64,000 nucleotides of DNA from Streptomyces sp. cg36 (GCF_041080675.1 NZ_CP163520.1:6076001-6140000); one strand, 5' to 3'. Shown: positions 15,552 through 26,425, counted from the stretch's first letter. Program-made: numbers and translations. Notes: generated by a model not told the origin, from the letters alone.

Positions 15552-17557
15552 CAGGCGGCCCTCCTCGAAGTCCCCGTCACGTCCTTGACCAGACCGGCGA
15601 TCGAATCCGCCCGCAACTCGTCGAGCGTCACCGCCGGTCCCTGCAGCTCCCGCGCCAGCTCGGCCGCGAGGCCGAGGCGGACGGCGCCCGCCTCGCAGTC
15701 CACGACCACGCTCGCCACGCCCTCGGCGGCCAGCAGCCGCGCGGAGCGGCCCGCCAGCGCCACCGGGTCCACCCCGCCGGTCGCCCGCCCGTCCGTCACC
15801 ACCACGAGCAGCGGGCGCCGCGACGGATCGCGCATCCGCTCCACCCGCAGCACGTCGTGGGCCTTCAGCAGCCCCGCCGCCAGCGGGGTGCGCCCGCCGG
15901 TGGGGAGCGTCTCCAGCCGGGCCGCCGCCGCGTCCACCGACGACGTCGGCGGCAGCGCCACCTCCGCGTCCTTGCCCCGGAAGGTGATCAGACCCACCTT
16001 GTCGCGCCGCTGGTAGGCGTCGAGCAGCAGCGAGAGCACCGCGCCCTTGACCGCGCCCATCCGCTGCCGGGCAGCCATCGACCCCGACGCGTCGACGACG
16101 AAGAGCACCAGATTGCCCTCGCGGCCCTCCCGGGTCGCCTGCCGCAGGTCGTCCCGGCGCACCACCAGCCCCGGCCCCGACCGGCCGCGCGCCCGCTGGT
16201 GCGGGGCCGCCGCCCGCACCGTCGCCGCCAGATGCAGCTTGGTGAGCGTGCCCCGGGGGCGCTTGGCCCCCGTCGTGCGCCCGTGTGCCGTGCGCGCGCG
16301 GGAGCGGCGGCCCGCCGCGCCCTCGCCGAGGCCCGGCACGCTCAGCATCTTCGTACGGAACGGCTCACCGGCGCGGACGGGCTGCTGTTCGGCGCCGCCC
16401 GCGCTCTGCGGCTCGCCGCCCTCGCCCTCCTCGGGGCGGGCCGGGGCGTCCCCGCCGCCCGTCTCGGGCGCCGGACCGCCGTCTCGCGGAGGCTGCCCGC
16501 CCCCGCCGCCCGGCCCGTCCGGGTCCGGATCCGGGTCCTCGTCCTGGTCCCCGAACTCCTCCAGGGTGTCGTCCAGCTTGTCCTCGTCCAGGCCCGGCGC
16601 GTCGAACGGATTGCGGCGGCGGCGGTGCGGCAGCGCCAGCAGCGCTGCCTGCCGCACGTCCTCCGCGAGCACGTCCGTACGCCCCGCCCACGCCGCCAGC
16701 GCGGTCGCGGTCCGGGCCATCACCAGGTCGGCGCGCATGCCGTCCACCTCGAACGCGGCGCAGGTGGCGGCGATCTGCCGCAGCGCCGCGTCCCCGAGCC
16801 GCACCTGCGGCAGCAGCGCGCGCGCCGCCACGATCCGCGCCCGCACGGCGGCCTCCTCGTCGGCCCAGCGCACCGCGAAGGCGGCCGGGTCGTCGTCGTA
16901 GGCCAGGCGCCGGCGGACCACCTCGACCCGCTGGTCCGGCTCCCGGGACGCCTTCACCTCCACGGTCAGCCCGAACCGGTCCAGCAACTGCGGGCGCAGC
17001 TCGCCCTCTTCGGGGTTCATGGTCCCCACCAGCAGGAACCGCGCCGCGTGCCGGACGGACACGCCCTCGCGCTCCACGTACGAGGCGCCCATCGCGGCGG
17101 CGTCGAGCAGCAGGTCCACGAGGTGGTCGTGGAGGAGGTTGACCTCGTCCACGTACAGGATCCCGCGGTGGGCGTGGGCCAGCAGACCCGGCTCGAACGC
17201 CTTCACGCCCTCCGCCAGCGCCCGCTCGATGTCGAGCGCGCCCACCAGCCGGTCCTCGGAGGCGCCGACGGGGAGCTCGACCATGCGCGCGGCGCGCGGC
17301 GCCCCGGCCCCGGCCTCGTGCGGCCCGTCCGGGCAGGCCGGATCGGGGCCCGCGGGGTCACAGGAGAACCGGCACCCGGTGACGACGTCGACCTCGGGCA
17401 GCAGCGCCGAGAGCGCCCGCACCGCGGTGCTCTTCGCGGTGCCCTTCTCGCCGCGCACCAGGACCCCTCCCACCTGCGGCGACACCGCGTTCAGCAGGAG
17501 GGCCAGCCGTAGGTCGTCCTGACCGACGATCGCGCTGAACGGATACGGCGTACTCAT
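15551..17557 (-). CDS. Putative cobaltochelatase ChlI/ChlD-type AAA+ and VWA subunit
   Basis: A 668-aa fusion that serves CobN as the motor subunit, in place of separate CobS and CobT. Residues 1 to about 330 are a MoxR/ChlI-like AAA+ module with Walker [10 protein letters not shown], a Walker B region ILYDEVNLL-like ([13 protein letters not shown]) and the sensor [20 protein letters not shown]. An acidic Gly/Pro linker follows. The C-terminal third is a von Willebrand A domain with the MIDAS motif [14 protein letters not shown] and TDGRATGG. It overlaps cobN by 4 nt. Confidence 0.92.
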   Translation of the reverse strand: MSTPYPFSAIVGQDDLRLALLLNAVSPQVGGVLVRGEKGTAKSTAVRALSALLPEVDVVTGCRFSCDPAGPDPACPDGPHEAGAGAPRAARMVELPVGASEDRLVGALDIERALAEGVKAFEPGLLAHAHRGILYVDEVNLLHDHLVDLLLDAAAMGASYVEREGVSVRHAARFLLVGTMNPEEGELRPQLLDRFGLTVEVKASREPDQRVEVVRRRLAYDDDPAAFAVRWADEEAAVRARIVAARALLPQVRLGDAALRQIAATCAAFEVDGMRADLVMARTATALAAWAGRTDVLAEDVRQAALLALPHRRRRNPFDAPGLDEDKLDDTLEEFGDQDEDPDPDPDGPGGGGGQPPRDGGPAPETGGGDAPARPEEGEGGEPQSAGGAEQQPVRAGEPFRTKMLSVPGLGEGAAGRRSRARTAHGRTTGAKRPRGTLTKLHLAATVRAAAPHQRARGRSGPGLVVRRDDLRQATREGREGNLVLFVVDASGSMAARQRMGAVKGAVLSLLLDAYQRRDKVGLITFRGKDAEVALPPTSSVDAAAARLETLPTGGRTPLAAGLLKAHDVLRVERMRDPSRRPLLVVVTDGRATGGVDPVALAGRSARLLAAEGVASVVVDCEAGAVRLGLAAELARELQGPAVTLDELRADSIAGLVKDVTGTSRRAA

Positions 17558-20500
17558 GCGTTGTCACTCTCCAGATCGCCCTCAAGCTGCAGATAGGTCG
17601 CGCGCAGCCGCTCCAGCGTCGCCGCCTCGGGCTCCGCCCACAGACCTCGGTCGGCGGCCTCCAGCAGCCGCTCGGTGATGCCGCGCAAGGCCCAGGGATT
17701 GGACCTGCGCATGAACTCCTGGTTCTCGGCGGAGAACACGTACTCGGACGCGAGCTTCTCGTACATCCAGTCGTCGACCACGCCCGCCGTCGCGTCGTAC
17801 CCGAACAGGTAGTCCACGGTCGCCGCCATCTCGAACGCGCCCTTGTAGCCGTGGCGGCGCATCGCCGCCATCCAGCGCGGGTTGACCACGCGCGCGCGAA
17901 AGACCCGGTGGGTCTCCTCGCCGAGGGTGCGCGTCCTGACCTGGTCGGGCGTGGCCGAGTCGCCCACGTACGCCTCGGGGCCCGTCCCCGTCAGATGCCG
18001 CACCGTGGCCACCATGCCGCCGTGGTACTGGAAGTAGTCGTCGGCGTCGACCAGGTCGTGCTCGCGGGTGTCGACGTTCTTCGCCGCCACCGCGATCCGC
18101 CGGAACGCCGTCTCCATGTCGCCCCGGGCCGCCCGGCCGTCCAGCCCCCGTCCGTACGCGTAGCCGCCCCACACCGCGTACACCTCGGCGAGGTCCGCGT
18201 CGGAGCGCCAGTTGCGGGCGTCGATCAGCGGGAGCAGCCCCGCCCCGTACGCCCCCGGCTTGGAGCCGAAGATACGGGCCGTGGCGCGGCGGCGGTCGCC
18301 GTGCTCGGCGGTGTCCTCGTCCACGTGCGCCCGCACGTAGTTGGCGGCGGCCGGCTCGTCCAGCTCCGCCACCGCCCGCACCGCGTCGTCGATCAGCCCC
18401 ACCACGTGCGGGAACGCGTCCCGGAAGAAGCCGGAGATGCGGACCGTGACATCGATGCGCGGACGGCCGAGCTCGGCGGCGGGCACCACCTCGAAGCCGG
18501 TGACGCGCCGCGACGCGTCGTCCCACACCGGGCGGCAGCCGAGCAGCGCCAGGACCTCGGCGATGTCGTCGCCCTGGGTGCGCATCGCCGAGGTGCCCCA
18601 GACGGTGAGGCCCACGGACTTCGGGTACGCGCCCGTGTCCGCGAGGTAGCGCGCCACCAGCGAGTCCGCGAGCGCCTGGCCGACCTCCCAGCTCAGCCGG
18701 GACGGGATGGCCTTGGGGTCCACCGAGTAGAAGTTCCGCCCGGTGGGCAGCACGTTGACCAGGCCGCGGGTGGGGGAGCCCGAGGGGCCCGCCGGGACGT
18801 AACCGCCGTCCAGGGCGTGCAGGACGTGCCCGATCTCGTCGCTGGTGCGCGCCAGGCGCGGCACCACCTCGCGGCAGGCGAACTCCAGCACCGCCACCGC
18901 GGCCGGGAGCGGGCCGCCCAGCACCTCGGCCACCAGGCCCGGACACTGCGCCGCGTCCCAGCCGCGCTCCTCCATGCCCTCCGCCAGCCGGCGGCACAGC
19001 TGCTCCAGGAGGTCGATCGCGTCGGCCGCGCTGCGGGCCGGGCCCGCCACCAGCTCCGTCAGCTCCGCCGCCACCTTGACCGGGGCGCCCGGCTCGGCCA
19101 GCAACTCCTTCTCGGCCAGCCCGAAGTGCTCGGCCAGCGCGGCGCGCAGACCCGGCAGCGCGTCCGCCTCGCCGCCCCACACCTGGGAGGCGCGCAGCAC
19201 CGCGAGCACCAGGTTGACCCGGGGCCCGGCCTCGGGGCCGCCGCCCAGGACGTGCAGCCCGTCACGGATCTGCACGTCCTTGATCTCACACAGATAGCCG
19301 TCGATGTGCAGCACGAACTCGTCGAAGTCGCCGTCGTCCGGCTGCTCGTCGAGGTGCAGGTCGTGGTGGAGCTCGGCGGCCTTGACCAGCGTCCAGATCT
19401 GGGCCCGCACCGCCGGGGCCTTCGTCGGGTCGAGATCGCTCACCAGGGCGTACTCGTCGAGGAGTTGCTCCAGTTTGGCCAGGTCGCCGTAGGTGTCGGC
19501 GCGGGCCATCGGGGGGACCAGATGGTCCACGACGGTGGCGTGGCCGCGCCGCTTGGCCTGGGTGCCCTCGCCCGGGTCGTTGACAATGAACGGGTACACC
19601 AGCGGCAGTTCGCCCAGGACCGCGTCCGGGCCGCAGCCCGCGGAGAGGCCGAGGCCCTTGCCGGGCAGCCACTCCAGGGTGCCGTGCTTGCCCATGTGCA
19701 CGACGGCGTCGGCGCCGAAGCCGCCCCGCGACACCGGGGTCTCCAGCCAGCGGTAGGCCGCCAGATAGTGGTGGGAGGGCGGCATGTCGGGGTCGTGGTA
19801 GATCGCGATCGGGTTCTCGCCGAAGCCGCGCGGCGGCTGGATCATCACCACCACGTTGCCGAACCGGAGGGAGGCGAGCACGATCTCGTCGCCGTCCACG
19901 TACAGCTGTCCCGGGGGCTCGCCCCAGTGCTCCCGGATGCTCGCGCGCAGCTCGGGCGCCAGCTCCTCGAACCAGGAGCGGTAGTCGGCGAGCGGTACGC
20001 GCGCGGGGGCGGCGGCCAGCTGCTCCTCGGTGAGCCACTCCACGTCGTGGCCGCCCGCCGCGATCAGCCGGTGGATCAGCTCGTCCCCGTCGTCCGGGTG
20101 GCCCTCCACCGCGTACCCCGCGTCGCGCAGGGCGTCCAGGACGCGGACGGCGGAGGCGGGGGTGTCCAGGCCCACCGCGTTGCCCACCCGGGAGTGCTTG
20201 GTGGGGTAGGCGGTGAAGACCAGCGCGATCCTCTTCTCCGCGTTGGGCTTGTGCCTGAGCCGGGCGTGGCGCACCGCGATCCCGGCGACCCGGGAGGCCC
20301 GCTCGGGGTCGGCGACATAGACCGGCACCTCGTCCGGGCCCTGTTCCTTGAAGGAGAACGGGACCGTGATCAGCCGGCCGTCGAACTCGGGGATGGCCAC
20401 CTGCATCGCCGCGTCCATGGGGGAGACCGCCGCGTTCGACGCCTCCCAGACGGCCTTGGCGGAGGTGAGGCAGAGCCCTTGCAGCACCGGCACGTCCAGC

Positions 20501-21222
20501 TCGGCCAGGGCGCCGATGTCCCAGGCGTCCTCGTCGCCGCCCGCACTGGCCCGCGCGGCGGTGGCGCCGCCCGCCGCCAGGACGGTGGCGACCAGCGCGT
20601 CGGCCCGGCCCAGCGTCTCGTACAGCGCGGGCTCGGCACCGCGCAGCGAACCCACGTACACCGGAAGGGCGTTGGCGCCGTGGGCCTCGATGCTGTCGCA
20701 CAGGACGTCGACGAACGCGGTGTTGCCGGACAGCTCGTGCGCGCGGTAGAAGAGCACGCCCACGGTCGGCCGGTCCGCGAGCCGCGCGCGCCTGCCGTGC
20801 ACGCCCCACTCGGGCATCGGCTGCGGCTCGGCGAAGCCGACGCCGGTCAGCAGCACGGTGTCGGAGAGGAAGCGGGCCAGCTCCACCAGATTGCCCGGGC
20901 CGCCCTCCACCAGATAGCGCAGGGCCTCGGCGACCACACCGGCGGGCACCGACGACTCGGCCATCAGCTCGGCGTCCGGCACCGACTCCCCGCCCAGCAG
21001 CACGGTGGGGATCCCGGCGGCCCGCAGCGCCGCCAGCCCGTCCTCCCAGGCGCGCTTGCCGCCGAGCAGGCGCACCACGGCGACGGCCGCCCCGTCGAGC
21101 AGGGCGGGCAGCTCCTCGGCCACGTCGAGACGGGTCGGGTTGCCGATCCGGTAGGGCGCCCCGGAGGCCCGGGCCGCCAGGAGGTCGGTGTCGGCGGTCG
21201 ACAGCAACAGCACAGTGCTCAT
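17554..21222 (-). CDS. cobN: Cobaltochelatase large subunit CobN
   Basis: The 1222-aa subunit binds hydrogenobyrinate a,c-diamide and receives cobalt in the aerobic pathway. Family features include [38 protein letters not shown], the long [17 protein letters not shown] region, and the C-terminal [22 protein letters not shown] and [20 protein letters not shown]. Length fits. Its presence indicates late cobalt insertion, in contrast to the CbiG/CbiX proteins in the neighbouring operon. It overlaps cobQ and the ChlID gene by 4 nt on each side. Confidence 0.96.
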   Translation of the reverse strand: MSTVLLLSTADTDLLAARASGAPYRIGNPTRLDVAEELPALLDGAAVAVVRLLGGKRAWEDGLAALRAAGIPTVLLGGESVPDAELMAESSVPAGVVAEALRYLVEGGPGNLVELARFLSDTVLLTGVGFAEPQPMPEWGVHGRRARLADRPTVGVLFYRAHELSGNTAFVDVLCDSIEAHGANALPVYVGSLRGAEPALYETLGRADALVATVLAAGGATAARASAGGDEDAWDIGALAELDVPVLQGLCLTSAKAVWEASNAAVSPMDAAMQVAIPEFDGRLITVPFSFKEQGPDEVPVYVADPERASRVAGIAVRHARLRHKPNAEKRIALVFTAYPTKHSRVGNAVGLDTPASAVRVLDALRDAGYAVEGHPDDGDELIHRLIAAGGHDVEWLTEEQLAAAPARVPLADYRSWFEELAPELRASIREHWGEPPGQLYVDGDEIVLASLRFGNVVVMIQPPRGFGENPIAIYHDPDMPPSHHYLAAYRWLETPVSRGGFGADAVVHMGKHGTLEWLPGKGLGLSAGCGPDAVLGELPLVYPFIVNDPGEGTQAKRRGHATVVDHLVPPMARADTYGDLAKLEQLLDEYALVSDLDPTKAPAVRAQIWTLVKAAELHHDLHLDEQPDDGDFDEFVLHIDGYLCEIKDVQIRDGLHVLGGGPEAGPRVNLVLAVLRASQVWGGEADALPGLRAALAEHFGLAEKELLAEPGAPVKVAAELTELVAGPARSAADAIDLLEQLCRRLAEGMEERGWDAAQCPGLVAEVLGGPLPAAVAVLEFACREVVPRLARTSDEIGHVLHALDGGYVPAGPSGSPTRGLVNVLPTGRNFYSVDPKAIPSRLSWEVGQALADSLVARYLADTGAYPKSVGLTVWGTSAMRTQGDDIAEVLALLGCRPVWDDASRRVTGFEVVPAAELGRPRIDVTVRISGFFRDAFPHVVGLIDDAVRAVAELDEPAAANYVRAHVDEDTAEHGDRRRATARIFGSKPGAYGAGLLPLIDARNWRSDADLAEVYAVWGGYAYGRGLDGRAARGDMETAFRRIAVAAKNVDTREHDLVDADDYFQYHGGMVATVRHLTGTGPEAYVGDSATPDQVRTRTLGEETHRVFRARVVNPRWMAAMRRHGYKGAFEMAATVDYLFGYDATAGVVDDWMYEKLASEYVFSAENQEFMRRSNPWALRGITERLLEAADRGLWAEPEAATLERLRATYLQLEGDLESDNA

Positions 21223-22727
21223 GCGGGCGCTCCTGGTGCGATGAAGGGAAGTCCGACCGGAGCCCCCTGCTCGATGAGCCGCATGAGGGCGTCCGTGTCC
21301 GCGTGTTCTTCGATGAGGTCCCCGAGGCGGTCCAGCTGCTCCTCGCGCAGCGCACCGAACGACGTGTCGGGGGCGGGCACGAAACGCCGTCCGGTGGCGC
21401 TCGCGACCCGCTCCAGGAACCGCCGCCTGAATCCGTCGCTCTCAAGTGACCCGTGCCAGTGCGTCCCCCAGACCGCACCGACCCGGCATCCGTCCAAGAA
21501 GGCTTCCCCGCCCAGCACTTCGGCGACGCCGTGGTGGATCTCGTATCCCTCCACGCGCTCGCCCAGCGCCTCACCGGTCGGCCGTGCAAGTGTCTTCTCG
21601 GCCGCGAACCGCACCCGCACGGGCAGCAGTCCGAGACCCGTCACGGAGCCCGCCCGCGACTCGACCTCGTCCTCGATGTGCTCTGCGAGCACCTGGAACC
21701 CGCCGCAGATCCCCAGCACCGGACGCCCCTCGGCCGCCCTGCGCGCCAGCTCCCGCGCCAGCCCCCGTTCCCTCAGCCACTCCAACGCCCGGACCGTGCC
21801 CCGGGTTCCCGGCACGACGACCAGATCCGCGTCGACGAGCTCCTCGGGCCGGTCCACGAACCGCACGACCACGCCCGGCTCGGCGGCGAGCGCGTCGACA
21901 TCGGTGAAGTTGGACATCAGCGGCACCGCGCAGACCGCCACGCGCAGCACGTCCTCGCCGACCGGCGGCGCCACCACGGACTCGCGCACGGTGCCGCGCA
22001 GCGAGACCCGCAGCCCGTCCTCCTCGTCGATGCCGAGCCCGTGCGCGTACGGCAGGATCCCGTACGTGTGCCGCCCGGTGAGGCCGTGCAGCATGTCGAT
22101 GCCCGGTTCCAGGAGCGTGACGTCGCCGCGGAACTTGTTGACCATGTACCCCGCCACCAGGGCCTGGTCCTCCGGGCTGAGCAGCGCGGTCGTGCCGAAG
22201 AACGAGGCGAACACCCCGCCCCGGTCGATGTCGCCGACCACCACGACCGGCAGTTTCGCCGCCCGCGCGATGCCCATGTTCACGATGTCGGTGCGCCGCA
22301 GATTGATCTCGGCCGGGCTGCCCGCCCCTTCGCAGATCACGGCGTCATATGTGCCCCGCAGCCGCTCCAGACAGTCCAGAACGGTGCCCAGGAGTGCTTC
22401 CTGGCGTCCGCCGTGGTAGCCGCGGGCGCTCAGTTCGCCCACCGGCCGGCCCATGAGCACGACCTGGCTCGAACGGTCGCTCCCCGGCTTGAGCAGCACG
22501 GGGTTCATCAGCGCGGACGGCTCGACGCGCGCCGCCTGCGCCTGCATCGCCTGCGCCCGGCCGATCTCCGCGCCCTCGCGCGTGACGAACGAGTTGAGGG
22601 ACATGTTCTGTCCCTTGAACGGCGCCACCTTCACGCCCTGGCGCACCAGCCACCGGCAGATGCCCGCGGTGACGACGCTCTTCCCGGCGTCGGACGTGGT
22701 GCCCGCGATCAGCAGACCGCCGCTCAT
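21219..22727 (-). CDS. cobQ: Cobyric acid synthase CobQ
   Basis: CobQ amidates the b, d, e and g side chains of adenosylcobyrinate diamide. The 502-aa protein has the P-loop-like IAGTTSDAGKSVVTAGICRW, FKGQNMSLNSFVTREGAEIG, CEGAGSPAEINLR and, in the C-terminal glutaminase domain, the nucleophile in LGICGGFQVLAE and the late GTHWHGSLESDGFRR. Length and order of motifs are those of the family. It overlaps cobD and cobN by 4 nt. Confidence 0.97.
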   Translation of the reverse strand: MSGGLLIAGTTSDAGKSVVTAGICRWLVRQGVKVAPFKGQNMSLNSFVTREGAEIGRAQAMQAQAARVEPSALMNPVLLKPGSDRSSQVVLMGRPVGELSARGYHGGRQEALLGTVLDCLERLRGTYDAVICEGAGSPAEINLRRTDIVNMGIARAAKLPVVVVGDIDRGGVFASFFGTTALLSPEDQALVAGYMVNKFRGDVTLLEPGIDMLHGLTGRHTYGILPYAHGLGIDEEDGLRVSLRGTVRESVVAPPVGEDVLRVAVCAVPLMSNFTDVDALAAEPGVVVRFVDRPEELVDADLVVVPGTRGTVRALEWLRERGLARELARRAAEGRPVLGICGGFQVLAEHIEDEVESRAGSVTGLGLLPVRVRFAAEKTLARPTGEALGERVEGYEIHHGVAEVLGGEAFLDGCRVGAVWGTHWHGSLESDGFRRRFLERVASATGRRFVPAPDTSFGALREEQLDRLGDLIEEHADTDALMRLIEQGAPVGLPFIAPGAPA

Positions 22728-23653
22728 GTACGTACCTTCCTCACCGCGACAGCGACGCCCAGGGCCAGCCAGCCCACCCGCCGCGACAGCCGCACCGCTC
22801 GTTCGATGTCACCGACCTCGACGGCCCGGCCTGGGCCGTTGAGGACGGGCCGGTGCTCGACCCGTCCGCCGTACGAGAGCGTGCCGCCCAGCCGGACGCC
22901 GAGCGCACCCGCGAACGACGCTTCCACCGGGCCCGCGTTGGGGCTCGGGTGCTTGGCCGCGTCCGCCCGCCACGCGCGCGTGGCCGCGCGCGGGGAGCCC
23001 CCGGCGGCCACCGCGAGGGCGGCGGTGAGCCGGGCGCCGGGCCAGCCCGCCACGTCGTCCAGGCGCGCCGAGGCCCAGCCGTAGCGCAGGTGGCGCGGCG
23101 AGCGGTGGCCGACCATCGCGTCCAGGGTGTTGACGGCGCGGAACGCCACCAGGCCGGGCACCCCCGCGAGCGCCCCCCACACCAGGGCGCCGACCACGGC
23201 GTCGGAGGTGTTCTCGGCGACGGACTCGACGACGGCGCGCGCGATGCCGGGCGCGTCCAGGGTCTGCGGGTCGCGCCCGCACAGATGGGGCAGCCGCGCG
23301 CGGGCCGCCTCGACGTCCCCCGCGTCGAGGGCGGCGCCGATCGCGCGGGCCTCCCGGCCGAGCGAGGTGCCGCCGACGACGGCCCAGGTGGCGGCGGCGG
23401 TCAGGGCGGCGGAGGCGGCCGGCCGGCCGCGCACCGCGCGCGTGGCGAGCAGTGCGGCGCCCGCGGCGCCCCCGGCGCACACGGCGGTGTGCAGCGCGCC
23501 CCAGCCCCGGTGGTCGCGCCACAGCGCGCGCTCGACGGCGGCGGCGGCCCGGCCGAACGCCGCGACCGGGTGGCCCCGGCGCGGGTCGCCGAGGAGCAGG
23601 TCACCGAGGAGCCCGGCGGTGGCGCCGTACGCGAAGGTGCGGTCGGCACGCAT
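22724..23653 (-). CDS. cobD: Adenosylcobinamide-phosphate synthase CobD/CbiB
   Basis: This membrane enzyme joins aminopropanol (phosphate) to cobyric acid. The 309-aa protein has several hydrophobic segments and the family motifs GLLGDLLLGDPRRGHPVAAFG, VESVAENTSDAVVGALVW and FRAVNTLDAMVGHRSPRHLRYGWASARLDD (quoted in part: FRAVNTLDAMVGHR). I start at ATG 23653. Thirty more residues are open upstream but lie between the riboswitch and the gene. First gene of the long cobalamin operon. Confidence 0.94.
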   Translation of the reverse strand: MRADRTFAYGATAGLLGDLLLGDPRRGHPVAAFGRAAAAVERALWRDHRGWGALHTAVCAGGAAGAALLATRAVRGRPAASAALTAAATWAVVGGTSLGREARAIGAALDAGDVEAARARLPHLCGRDPQTLDAPGIARAVVESVAENTSDAVVGALVWGALAGVPGLVAFRAVNTLDAMVGHRSPRHLRYGWASARLDDVAGWPGARLTAALAVAAGGSPRAATRAWRADAAKHPSPNAGPVEASFAGALGVRLGGTLSYGGRVEHRPVLNGPGRAVEVGDIERAVRLSRRVGWLALGVAVAVRKVRT

Positions 23654-23774
23654 CGGGGTCAGCCCTTCGCAACGCCGCGAGGAACTCCGGTACGGGTGGG
23701 GGGTGCCGAGAACTGGCAGGCGCGCATGGCGGTGTGTCCTCACTCAGGGTGTCCGCGCCCTGGTACGACGTCGA

Positions 23775-23925
23775 CCGGCGGTGAGAGTTCCTGGCTCACG
23801 GGGATGCTTCCCCGGTGACAGTGGCGGGACCGCGCCGGATTCGCACCGGCTTCCTCTTCTGCCGCCGTAAATGGCTCGGGCAGTCCACCACGCCGGGGAA
23901 CGCCCGTCAACTCGCTGCTGACCTG
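23775..23925 (-). ncRNA. Cobalamin riboswitch
   Basis: On the minus strand, upstream of cobD, the conserved core reads gccggtgcgaatccggcgcg followed by gtcccgccactgtcac (23815-23850). The B12 box gccaggaactctcacc lies at about 23780-23796. Upstream are the ttccccggcg arm and the purine-rich agaagaggaagcc. This is the usual order of a cobalamin aptamer. A short hairpin (cagggcgcggacaccctg, 23746-23763) between it and the start may be part of the expression platform. Bound cobalamin should repress the cobD-cobQ-cobN-chlID-cobO-cobB-cobI operon. Outer ends are approximate. Confidence 0.95.
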
Positions 23926-23954
23926 CGACGGGAGAGTGTGTTGGGGCACACAGA

Positions 23955-23987
23955 GAACCGCCCCGCGGCCGTGCCGCGGGGCGGTTC
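23955..23987 (-). terminator. Hairpin terminator after the phosphate transporter operon
   Basis: A perfect 15-bp GC-rich stem (gaaccgccccgcggc with gccgcggggcggttc) and 3-nt loop lies 27 nt after the stop at 24014. It has no clear U-run, as is common in Streptomyces. It also separates this transcript from the riboswitch leader that starts just beyond. Confidence 0.8.
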
Positions 23988-24013
23988 CGGTGGTGCGTGC
24001 GACGCGTGCGGCG

Positions 24014-24238
24014 CTACTTGCCGACGATCAGGTTGATGCCGTACGCGACGGCCGCAGCGCAGAGCGCGAAGCAGAGGTAGGCGGTGGTGCGGGCCACCGT
24101 GACGTTGCCCTTGCCGGCCGCCGCGGACTGCTGCTTGCTGAGTCCGACGATGCCGACGGTGAACAGGCCCACCAGGCCGACGGTGACGATGAGGCTGACA
24201 CCGAAGACGGTGCCGAGAGCTGCCCAGTCGATGTGCAT
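24014..24238 (-). CDS. Small membrane protein next to the PiT transporter
   Basis: A 74-aa protein with two predicted membrane helices (TVFGVSLIVTVGLVGLFTVGIV and TTAYLCFALCAAAVAYGINLI; the first is quoted in part only as a hydrophobic run from residue 9) separated by a polar loop SKQQSAAAGKGN. It follows the phosphate transporter by 28 nt on the same strand. I recall the same pairing in other Streptomyces. It may be an accessory subunit. Its function is not known. Confidence 0.82.
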   Translation of the reverse strand: MHIDWAALGTVFGVSLIVTVGLVGLFTVGIVGLSKQQSAAAGKGNVTVARTTAYLCFALCAAAVAYGINLIVGK

Positions 24239-24266
24239 GACGATTCCTTCGGGTGCGCGGCGGCCG

Positions 24267-25538
24267 TCAGACCGTGGCCGGGCGGGGCGGGTCGGCGGGG
24301 GCCACCGGGGCCGGGGCCGCGATGGTCGCCGTCAGGTCGGCGGCCACGGCCACGGCGGCGGCGGTCGGGGGCGGGGTGACGGCGGCCATGGCGGTGGTCA
24401 CCACGCCCGCGGGCTCGGCCGGGGTCTCGGTGGCGGCGGGAGCGGCGGTGACGTCGTTGTGGTCGACCGGCTCGCGGCGCGACAGCTTCCAGATGAAGCC
24501 GGAGCCCGCGACCAGCAGGATCGCCACGAGGACGACGCCCCAGGTGCCCTGGCCGGTGAGGAACTCGGCGCCCGCGCCCACCAGACCGGCGGCCGGCAGG
24601 GTCAGGCCCCACGCCACGAACATCCGGGTCGCGGTGGACCAGCGGACCACACCGCCCTTGCGGCCCAGACCCGCGCCCATGACGGAGCCGGAGCAGACCT
24701 GGGTGGTGGAGAGGGAGAAGCCGAGGTGCGAGGAGGCCAGGATGACGGTGGCGGCACCGGACTGGGCGGCGAAGCCCTGCGGCGGCGCCAGCTCGGTCAG
24801 GCCCTTGCCCATGGTGCGGATGATGCGCCAGCCGCCGAGGTAGGTGCCCATGGCGATGGCCAGGCCGGCCGAGACGATGACCCACATCGGGGGGTTGGCG
24901 CCCGGGTGCAGCACACCGCCGGTGACCAGGGCCAGGGTGATGATGCCCATGGTCTTCTGCGCGTCGTTGGTGCCGTGGGCGAGCGAGACGAGACCGGCGG
25001 AGGCGATCTGTCCGGCCCGGTAGCCCTTGGCGGTGGCCTTCTCGTCCGTGTTGCGGTTGATCCGGTACGTGAGGCGGGTCGCCAGCATCGAGGCGACGCC
25101 CGCGACGATCGGGGCGGCGACGGCGGGCAGCAGCACCTTGGTGACGACGGTGGAGCCGTTGACCGAGGACCAGCCGGCCGACATCACGGCCGCGCCGATC
25201 AGACCGCCGAACAGGGCGTGGGACGAGCTGGACGGCAGACCGAGCAGCCAGGTCACCAGGTTCCACAGGATGGCGCCGACCAGGGCCGCGAAGATCACTT
25301 CGGTTCTGATGCCCTTTTCGTTGACGATCCCGCCGGAGATCGTCTTGGCGACCTCCACCGACAGGAACGCGCCGACCAGGTTGAGCGCGGCGGACATGGC
25401 CACCGCGGCTTTGGGCTTCAGTGCGCCGGTCGAGATGGTGGTGGCCATCGCGTTGGCGGTGTCATGGAAACCGTTCGTGAAATCGAACACTAGAGCTGTC
25501 ACGACCACAATGGCGAGCAGCAGCGTGATGTGTTCCAT
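24267..25538 (-). CDS. pitH2: Inorganic phosphate transporter, PiT family (PitH2-like)
   Basis: A 423-aa membrane carrier for low-affinity, metal-phosphate/proton uptake. The two PiT signatures are seen: DFTNGFHDTANAMAT near the N-terminus and SLAHGTNDAQKTMGI in the middle. The C-terminal 80 residues are a soluble Ala/Pro/Thr-rich tail. ATG 25538 starts MEHITLLLAI. A PHO box lies 29-69 nt upstream. The match to S. coelicolor pitH2 (SCO1845) is from recalled gene order next to the cobalamin cluster. Confidence 0.93.
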   Translation of the reverse strand: MEHITLLLAIVVVTALVFDFTNGFHDTANAMATTISTGALKPKAAVAMSAALNLVGAFLSVEVAKTISGGIVNEKGIRTEVIFAALVGAILWNLVTWLLGLPSSSSHALFGGLIGAAVMSAGWSSVNGSTVVTKVLLPAVAAPIVAGVASMLATRLTYRINRNTDEKATAKGYRAGQIASAGLVSLAHGTNDAQKTMGIITLALVTGGVLHPGANPPMWVIVSAGLAIAMGTYLGGWRIIRTMGKGLTELAPPQGFAAQSGAATVILASSHLGFSLSTTQVCSGSVMGAGLGRKGGVVRWSTATRMFVAWGLTLPAAGLVGAGAEFLTGQGTWGVVLVAILLVAGSGFIWKLSRREPVDHNDVTAAPAATETPAEPAGVVTTAMAAVTPPPTAAAVAVAADLTATIAAPAPVAPADPPRPATV

Positions 25539-25566
25539 TTACCCAGGCAATCGTTCGACGTCAGTG

Positions 25567-25607
25567 TTGCGATGAACGTAAGTAACCTGGATGAACGGAA
25601 GGTGAAC
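25567..25607 (-). promoter_or_regulatory. PHO box (PhoP binding site) of the PiT gene
   Basis: On the minus strand two 11-nt direct repeat units are adjacent and in phase: GTTCACCTTCC (25607-25597) and GTTCATCCAGG (25596-25586). After 8 nt comes a third, GTTCATCGCAA (25577-25567). The Streptomyces PhoP unit is G(G/T)TCAYYYR(G/C)G, so the first seven bases match in each. This implies control of the transporter by PhoR-PhoP. Whether it activates or represses cannot be read from the sequence. Confidence 0.85.
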
Positions 25608-25747
25608 TGGGTCCGGCCCTGCGGTGTATCTGACCGCTTTTTGCGGTGTGCAGGCCCTGACAAACGCCTTCAAGCGTTCAAATGCCCCAGAGAAAGAGAT
25701 ACTGGTCACCCTCTGGCGCCCGCCGCACGGCCTGCGAGGATCGCCCC

Positions 25748-26425
25748 ATGGGAGAGCCGAACGACCGCGAAACGATCGCCGCCGCCTGGGCCGAACTGAC
25801 CGCCACCGCGCGCCGCACCGCCGAGGAGGGCCTGGTCGTGGGCACCTCCGGCAACGTCTCGGTACGCGTGGGCGACCTCGTCCTGGTCACCCCGAGCGGC
25901 GTCCCCTACGACCGCCTCGGCCCCGACGACACCGTCGCCGTCGACCTCACCGGCCGCCAGGTGACCGGCACGCTCCGCCCCACCAGCGAGCTGCCCGTGC
26001 ACCTCGCCGTGCACGCGAACACCGCCGCCCGCGCCGTCGTCCACACCCACGCCGTGCACGCCACCGCCGTCTCCACCCTGGTCGACGAGCTGCCGCCGGT
26101 CCACTACATGACCGCCGCCCTCGGTGGTCCGGTCCAGGTCGCGCCGTACGCGCTGTACGGCACCGAGGAACTGGCGCGAAACATGGTGCGCGCACTGGAG
26201 GGCCGCACCGCCTGCCTGCTGCGCAACCACGGAACGATCACTTACGGAACCACCCTCTCCGAGGCGTACGACCGCACCGCCCAGCTGGAGTGGATGTGCC
26301 GCCTCTGGCTCACCGCCTCCGCGATCCCCGGCCGCACCCCCTCCCTGCTCTCCCCGGCCGACCTGGACCGGGCCGCCGAGCAGTTCCGGGGGTACGGACA
26401 GCCCGGGGCCGGGCCGGGGGAGTGA
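25748..26425 (+). CDS. Class II aldolase/adducin family protein
   Basis: The 225-aa protein resembles L-fuculose-phosphate and L-ribulose-phosphate aldolases. It shows SGNVSVRVGDLVLVTPSGV near residue 33, the zinc ligands in VVHTHAVHATAVS, and the third histidine in CLLRNHGTITYG. Length fits. ATG 25748 is the first start after the PHO region and lacks a strong ribosome site. The frame is open 22 codons upstream. The substrate, and whether it acts as an aldolase or a decarboxylase, are unknown. Confidence 0.87.
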   Translation: MGEPNDRETIAAAWAELTATARRTAEEGLVVGTSGNVSVRVGDLVLVTPSGVPYDRLGPDDTVAVDLTGRQVTGTLRPTSELPVHLAVHANTAARAVVHTHAVHATAVSTLVDELPPVHYMTAALGGPVQVAPYALYGTEELARNMVRALEGRTACLLRNHGTITYGTTLSEAYDRTAQLEWMCRLWLTASAIPGRTPSLLSPADLDRAAEQFRGYGQPGAGPGE

